Assembly: GCF_901709675.1 (NCBI RefSeq)
Contig: NC_051090.1
Location: 5,785,842-5,849,841 of the forward strand
Length of the DNA stretch: 64,000 nucleotides
Direction: 5' to 3'
Source: Syngnathus acus
Lineage: Eukaryota > Chordata > Actinopteri > Syngnathiformes > Syngnathidae
Below, in pieces: positions 58,901-64,000 of the stretch (the stretch's first letter is position 1; every line of letters starts with the position of its first letter). Under the pieces are notes generated by a model that did not search any database, had not been told where the DNA came from, and saw only the letters and a program-made list of their open reading frames with translations. A program made the translations under genes and the position numbers.

Positions 58901-60755
58901 TGGGCTGAGGCGCTAACGCTCCCCAGCTGATTATGTGTCTGTCTGTAGCAGTTTGAGCTGCTGCCAAAGGAATTAGGTCTAGTATTTGTGAATGCCGCTC
59001 CGCTCACAGCGGAATGACTTGCCATGCCTTTCGGATTTCTGCCGTTTTTTGAAAATGCAAAGGGTAAAAAAAAAATCAAAACAAAAGCATTTTTAAATAA
59101 ATGAAGGATGTCGCTGTGCAAGCCCATTAAATTTTCATTGTGAGCGTTTTGTGAGTCTTCATGTGTGTTTAGGCTTCGCACAAAAGGAATATTTAAAAAC
59201 CAAAGCGTGCTAATTGGGACAGAGATTGTTACAGCGAGCGGCTTCTTATTCAAACAGGCTTTTAGCTCATTAAATGCTTCCATCCAGCCTTTGGTTCAAA
59301 AACATTTGGCAGACATTTATAGTCAATAAAAACATTCCATTCTGGCTATATAAAAAAAAAAAAAGTAAAACGAACAAGAATAAAAGGCAAACCAAACATT
59401 CTCAGTATAAAAAAAACCAATGTTTTAAGATAGTAACGGCTTAATTAGTCGATTGATATTATTCTTGAGTGGCAGACAAATTAATTTCAGTTTCAACTCA
59501 ACAAGTAACAGTTGATCCGCTTTAGGCCACACACAGTTGAGATCCAATCAACAGCGCCTCTGCTGGTAGCAGCCAAGTACTGCACTCCATAATGAACTCA
59601 TTCAATGCAAGCCCAGTTCAAATCGATCTTTGACCTCGATAGCACCTTTTTCAACGAGGAAGTGACAATTTCAAACAAATGTTCCACTCCTACATTGGCC
59701 TGAGACAAAATTTCGCAATCACCATTCAATTACAATCGACAGTATCTTTGACCATCTGCCCAGAGTATTTACAAACACGCTTCAAATTGATTTATTCTGA
59801 GATCCCATACAAATGTGAAAAAGATCTACACATTACTTATCTCCATTCCAACTCACCTCCAGATTCATTAATACAAATACACTTACTGCTATCTTCCTAC
59901 AAATGTGATCAATTGCACCGTAATCTGCGAGTGCAAATGCATAAATGCAAATTAGGAAAATATGTGTACATGTAAATATATTTTTAGTTGACTGTGTTAA
60001 TACTATAAATGCATATATATTATTTATTTATTATATATATATAATATATTCCAATATTCTTTACACCCAAAAAATACACTATTACTGTATATGCCAGTAT
60101 CATTGTCAATCCACTATTGCCAGTACACTATAAATATATTTTCAGTGCAAATTTTCCACTATTATTATTCTCGTTTGTTTAAGATGGTTGGCATGTGTCT
60201 TCCTGCATTTTCTACATTGATATTCCTCACTTTGACTTTTAAATAGTGGCTCGTCATCTTCCAACATCGACACGTGACGATCTTACGTTTCTCTGATCTT
60301 CACTTACATTTAACTCACTCCACATATATTTGCTAGCTGCACAGCCGCTATAATAAATTCCTTACACACCCCCATCCTATTAGCATTGATGTGTAACCTT
60401 GGAGCTCACCGTGTTCCGCCTGAGGGTAATAGAGTCACTGGATGTTGCTATCCTTGCGTGTGTATGCGTGCGTGTGTGTGTGCGGGCGTGCATGAGGTGA
60501 TAGCTCAGGCGCCCCACTGGCTCACATCAGAAGGCTCAAATCACACCTTCTCCAGTGATGACTTTTAACTCCTTCTTTTCTATTTGCACCCTTTTCTTCC
60601 TTCGTCTCTCTAGCTGTATGTGATGTAGAAGCTCTCGGTTCATGTCCATCCGCCTGGATCATTTTCTGCCTCCATCAATCACGTGTTGCTGCTAAGCATC
60701 CACGCCTCACTTAACTTGCAAAGGGTCCTGGTCAACAAGCAGAGTGGTGAGAGGA

Positions 60756-60774
60756 GGGGGGGGGGGGGGGGGGG
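60756..60774. repeat. poly(G) run of 19
   Basis: Nineteen consecutive G on the plus strand about 0.8 kb from exon 1. It is G-quadruplex-prone and also a likely place for sequencing length error. A 151-codon open frame at 60,679-61,134 on the minus strand runs across it as poly-Pro and is not credible. Confidence 0.95.
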
Positions 60775-61559
60775 TCTTATTAGCATTTTGATTGCATCAA
60801 ATGCGAAGAGGCAAGGAACATACACAATCAAACATTTACTCTCAGATGGATTAATTGTAGCGCTGCAAATGTTCTCGCTGGCAAACGCCGAGTCAGTCTG
60901 TTCTGAAAAGTCATTCCGCAAACAGATGGATGGAATCGTATAGAATTTCACTTTCTGCAAGGAAATAAAACTGTCTGACACCTGACAGTTGAGGAGACAA
61001 GCCAAGCAAACATGGCCGCTCGTTTTTTTTGTTATCAAGGTACCGCCCCCCTTTTCTTGATGGTGATGGATGCAAAGTTGGAAGTTGAGCAAAAAAAAGT
61101 ACAAGATGCTGGGCCCCAAAGCAGGTTCATTCACACACTCCTCATCATCTCACAGCGTTAAAAATGATAATCCGGGGGGCATGCGCGGAACTCAAACGCA
61201 CCTACACGAGCAGCATGACGGATAACATGTCTACTCACCTCATTAGCATAGGCTACTTTGCATACATGAAAGTGGTCGAAATAACAACCGGGTATAAAAA
61301 AATGAACACCTTACTTAAGTATCGCACATGCTTGCAGGTAAATGAAGCTGGAAGCAAAAACAATTCTTCCTTCTCGCTGCTTCCTTTTCTTCCCTTCCAC
61401 CTTCTTGCCACAATGCGTATCAAAATCACGTGCTGAACGAACTTCTCCTTCTTGACTAAGTTAGACAATCAATAAAATAATGTCTTCAAATGCATTGTAG
61501 TAGAAAATGCGGCGAGCAAGGCAAAATGTAATGGCAAGCCTGAAGCTTTCTTTCCTTAC

Positions 61560-61583
61560 CATCTTAAACCCATTCCACTCCAT
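61560..61583 (-). CDS. elavl4: elavl4 coding exon 1, N-terminal MEWNGFKM
   Basis: This 24-nt coding part of the first exon encodes MEWNGFKM and ends in ATG followed by a good donor (GTAAGG). Vertebrate HuD has alternative N-termini, and one that I recall is MEWNGLKM joined to IISTMEPQ. The match, differing by L to F, is what identified the exon, which is too short for ORF searches. Splicing to exon 2 gives [17 protein letters not shown]. The start is supported by an in-frame TGA 45 nt upstream (61,629-61,631) with no ATG in between. Codon phase at the junction is 0. The transcribed 5' leader extends to higher coordinates, into a pyrimidine-rich (on the plus strand) and then CpG-rich segment. 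Other first exons may lie outside the window. Confidence 0.88.
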
Positions 61584-61689
61584 TTGGGAGACGCCGGTGG
61601 TTGTCTCAAGATCTTTCTCTCTTTTCGCTCACTCTCTCTCTCTCTGCTGTATTCTCTTCTTATTCCCCCACACACGACAAACGCTTCCG

Positions 61690-62340
61690 CCGAGAGAAGC
61701 GACACAATCTGAGCTTTTAGTTTGCGGCGAGAGACTTTCCGCTTACGATTCTGTCCTCAGCTTCCTCTTCCTCTCCTCAGTGGCGAGCGGCTTAGCGGAG
61801 GTGTGCGGCGGCGGCGGCGGGCATCGCCTTCTTCCACAGATGCTGAGAGCAGAATGATGAGCTCGGATGCGAGCGCAGCCAGCCTCCCACCCCCCTCCCT
61901 TGTCTCCCAGCCACCCGCCCAGTCCCCCTACTACTCAACTGGAGATCCGCGCCCGCCCACTCCCCCCCCTGCACCTCGCTCCTGCAGAATCTGTCATTGG
62001 CGTGTGGGTTTGCCCGTCAAGCCCACCCCACCCTCGCTCTCTGGCTGGCTCCGAGCCCTCGTCGGCACACGCCAGCCTCAGCCTGCTTTTGGCAGAGAAA
62101 AGGCTTTTTGAATCCCAGCAAAGTAATCAATCGCCGCTCAGCTCCGTGCCTGAGTGAGCCGGGGCAGAGCGACGTGGAGCCGGGCTCGAGGAGAGTGATT
62201 GCAGCCTCAGGCGCTATGGTAATAGGATGCCTGCACAGCACTGTGTATATAAATTAGCTATTACTGAGTGTCCTCTGTACATTTGCATTGGTGTGTGTAT
62301 CGCGAAGCCTGGCCCTGCCCGCTGCCTCCTACACGTCGAA
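61690..62340 (-). promoter_or_regulatory. elavl4: CpG-rich segment, probable elavl4 promoter
   Basis: CpG dinucleotides are dense here, including a CGG-repeat-like stretch at about 61,805-61,822 and GCGCCCGCCC at about 61,950. Most of the window is AT-rich and CpG-poor. The segment lies directly upstream of coding exon 1 in gene orientation, and no TATA box was seen on the minus strand. A pyrimidine-rich (plus strand) stretch at 61,610-61,660 would be a GA-rich 5' leader. The transcription start cannot be fixed from sequence alone. Confidence 0.55.
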
Positions 62341-64000
62341 CAACAAATTGGGCTTTGATTGTATTGATTATTAACTTTTCAAATGTCCCCACTAATTGCC
62401 ACTTATAGGACCATTTAGATTTACAGCTGTTTCATCAAATTTGGATCGATTACAAAGGAAGCAAGATCATCAAGCGGACAAGGAAAACAATAAAGTGGCA
62501 AAAGATATCAATATGGAGTCATCACAAACGTTCTCAGTTTAGATACAAGAAGATGTATACAGCACACACACAGACACACACTCACACACACACTGGTAGT
62601 GGGATACATTGAGGGCACCGTGAGGGAATCTATACATTCAAACACGATTTCACGATTGTGAAATCGGCCAATGTCATTACTACACGGCCCGCAATACAAT
62701 GCACTCAGTTTTACCCATCGGCTAATTAGCCACTTTGTTATTGCAGTCTTTAGCCTCTGCGTAACCTTTTTGTTGAAAAACAAAACAAGCATCATTGTAG
62801 TGTTTTTTTGCTCCTTTTCTTCCTCTCTTGTGTAGTTAAGGAAACCCACATTGCTTTGAACAATGCACGACTAATTAGTGGGGTATATTTAAATAAATTA
62901 CAGAGTCTAGTAAAGCATGTGAAATATGTTTCCTATAGTCAAATCATAATAATAATGATAAAGAACCGGTTGGGGGTTTATGTGTCAGACAGACAAGAAG
63001 GGGGAGCTCTTGCTTCCTCAAACAGGCTTTACCTGGCAAGCAACACTGGTCACAGTTATTGCACAGACATGCATTCCCTAAATAGCATTACAGTGCAATT
63101 CATTTTGGTTATGGCATGTAAGAAGTAAATGACGAAACATTCTATATCAGGCTGTGTGGACATCAGAAATATTATTTGGAAAATAAAATCGAATTAATTT
63201 GACTACCTGCTAGCAACCAGCTAATATGTGGTGAGCCTGTTGGTACATAAATTATGTATAGTCAAATAAAATATAACACAAGAGCAAGCAATTGTGTCGT
63301 GCTATCGTCTCATGAAAACCAGAAAATGAAAATATCACATTACAAGAGAAAACATTTTATCCACTTTGACCTCCCCAACTTCTTTTGTAAGCAACCTTTA
63401 GCCAACCAACTGCCTGCTATGTCTTCAATGAGACACAAAGACGTAAGAATATACTGACATTCTCCAATTCTCTACTGTCTGGAGATAACAGATTACATAA
63501 CACATGCAATCAATCAGTGGCGGAGTTGTTTTTGCAATAACTAACAAGATCCAAATAGGCTTTTTCTTTAAGTGAGAATAAGAACGGGAGAGCAATTGTT
63601 TTGCTTTGCCGCTACAGAATTCGATGACACTGCAGGACCAGGAGGTTTTTATAGGCTGCGTAAGTGACTGCAGCTCCTTGGCTATAAACACAATCTGTTT
63701 CACTTTCCAGTCTTGGGTTAGCTTGCGTGTGTGTCACTAGCAGAGATGGAAAGATGAAACCATGTTGCTGCCATGTCCTAGTTAAGGCTACACGCTGCGC
63801 ATTACGATATTGTATATGGACAGATGGAGGGAGTGGTTGAGTGATCCTATCAAGGGCGTTTCTTCTGCTCCCATTATCTCTATGTCAAGACAAGTGGAAT
63901 TCTTCAATGCATGTTTAAGCGTGAGATGAGCAATGAGCATAAAATCGCAGTATCAACCACAAAGCTTTGCTTAAACCTTCTGGAAAAAAATGTTTGAAAA
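62341..64000. other. upstream flank, no recognisable gene
   Basis: No coding signal was seen. It contains a CA-rich stretch at about 62,562-62,592. If other elavl4 first exons lie beyond the window, this would be intronic rather than intergenic. Confidence 0.6.

Noticed and set aside
60679-61134. Open frame of 151 codons on the minus strand
   Set aside because: It depends on reading a 19-G run as poly-Pro and has no recognisable domain or splice context.
61722-62157. Overlapping Pro/Ser-rich frames in the CpG-rich segment
   Set aside because: CpG- and C-rich promoter DNA leaves several frames open on both strands. No splice or domain evidence supports coding.

Overview
The window is vertebrate genomic DNA, most likely from a percomorph teleost. 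It holds one recognisable protein-coding gene on the minus strand, the neuronal ELAV-like RNA-binding protein gene elavl4 (HuD). The fish assignment rests on long AT-rich introns with many short microsatellites, a 26-copy TCCA array, TA-flanked foldback MITEs of types common in fish, a hAT-like 'ggcccgggccaaatttggcccgc' type fragment and a LINE/SINE tail ending in ATGGATGGATG. A syngnathid- or stickleback-like genome is a guess from the MITE at 31,889 and was not tested.

Layout, read in gene order from high to low coordinates. A CpG-rich promoter region lies at about 61.69-62.34 kb. Coding exon 1 is at 61,560-61,583 and encodes MEWNGFKM. Exon 2 is at 46,271-46,517 (N-terminus and first half of RRM1). 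Exon 3 is at 37,695-37,798 (rest of RRM1). Exon 4 is at 33,659-33,812 (first half of RRM2). Exon 5 is at 24,745-24,970 (rest of RRM2 and start of the hinge). Exon 6 is a 39-nt hinge microexon at 20,156-20,194. Exon 7 is at 16,658-16,985 (RRM3 and stop). All junctions are GT-AG and the phases agree; the joined coding length is 1,122 nt, or 373 aa. An apparently long 3'UTR follows towards about 12.2 kb. It contains a perfect stem-loop near the stop, AUUUA clusters and G-quadruplex-type runs. Its exact end is not certain.

The introns (3-15 kb) carry no other recognisable gene. They hold transposon remnants (two TA-flanked MITEs, a decayed non-LTR reverse transcriptase fragment, a hAT-like fragment), several local tandem duplications and microsatellites. 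From 1 to about 12.1 kb is downstream sequence without a recognisable gene, and 62.3-64.0 kb is upstream flank. Apart from the exon-matching ones, the open reading frames in the window are short, match no family I recognise, and are mostly chance or antisense frames.

The most interesting signals are regulatory. They are (1) a weak-donor, frame-preserving hinge microexon followed by U-rich intronic tracts, fitting autoregulated Hu-protein splicing; (2) a structured, AU-rich 3'UTR; and (3) a possible second 5' exon at 49.6 kb whose splice junction is identical over 13 nt to that of exon 1. I found no undescribed multi-gene system.
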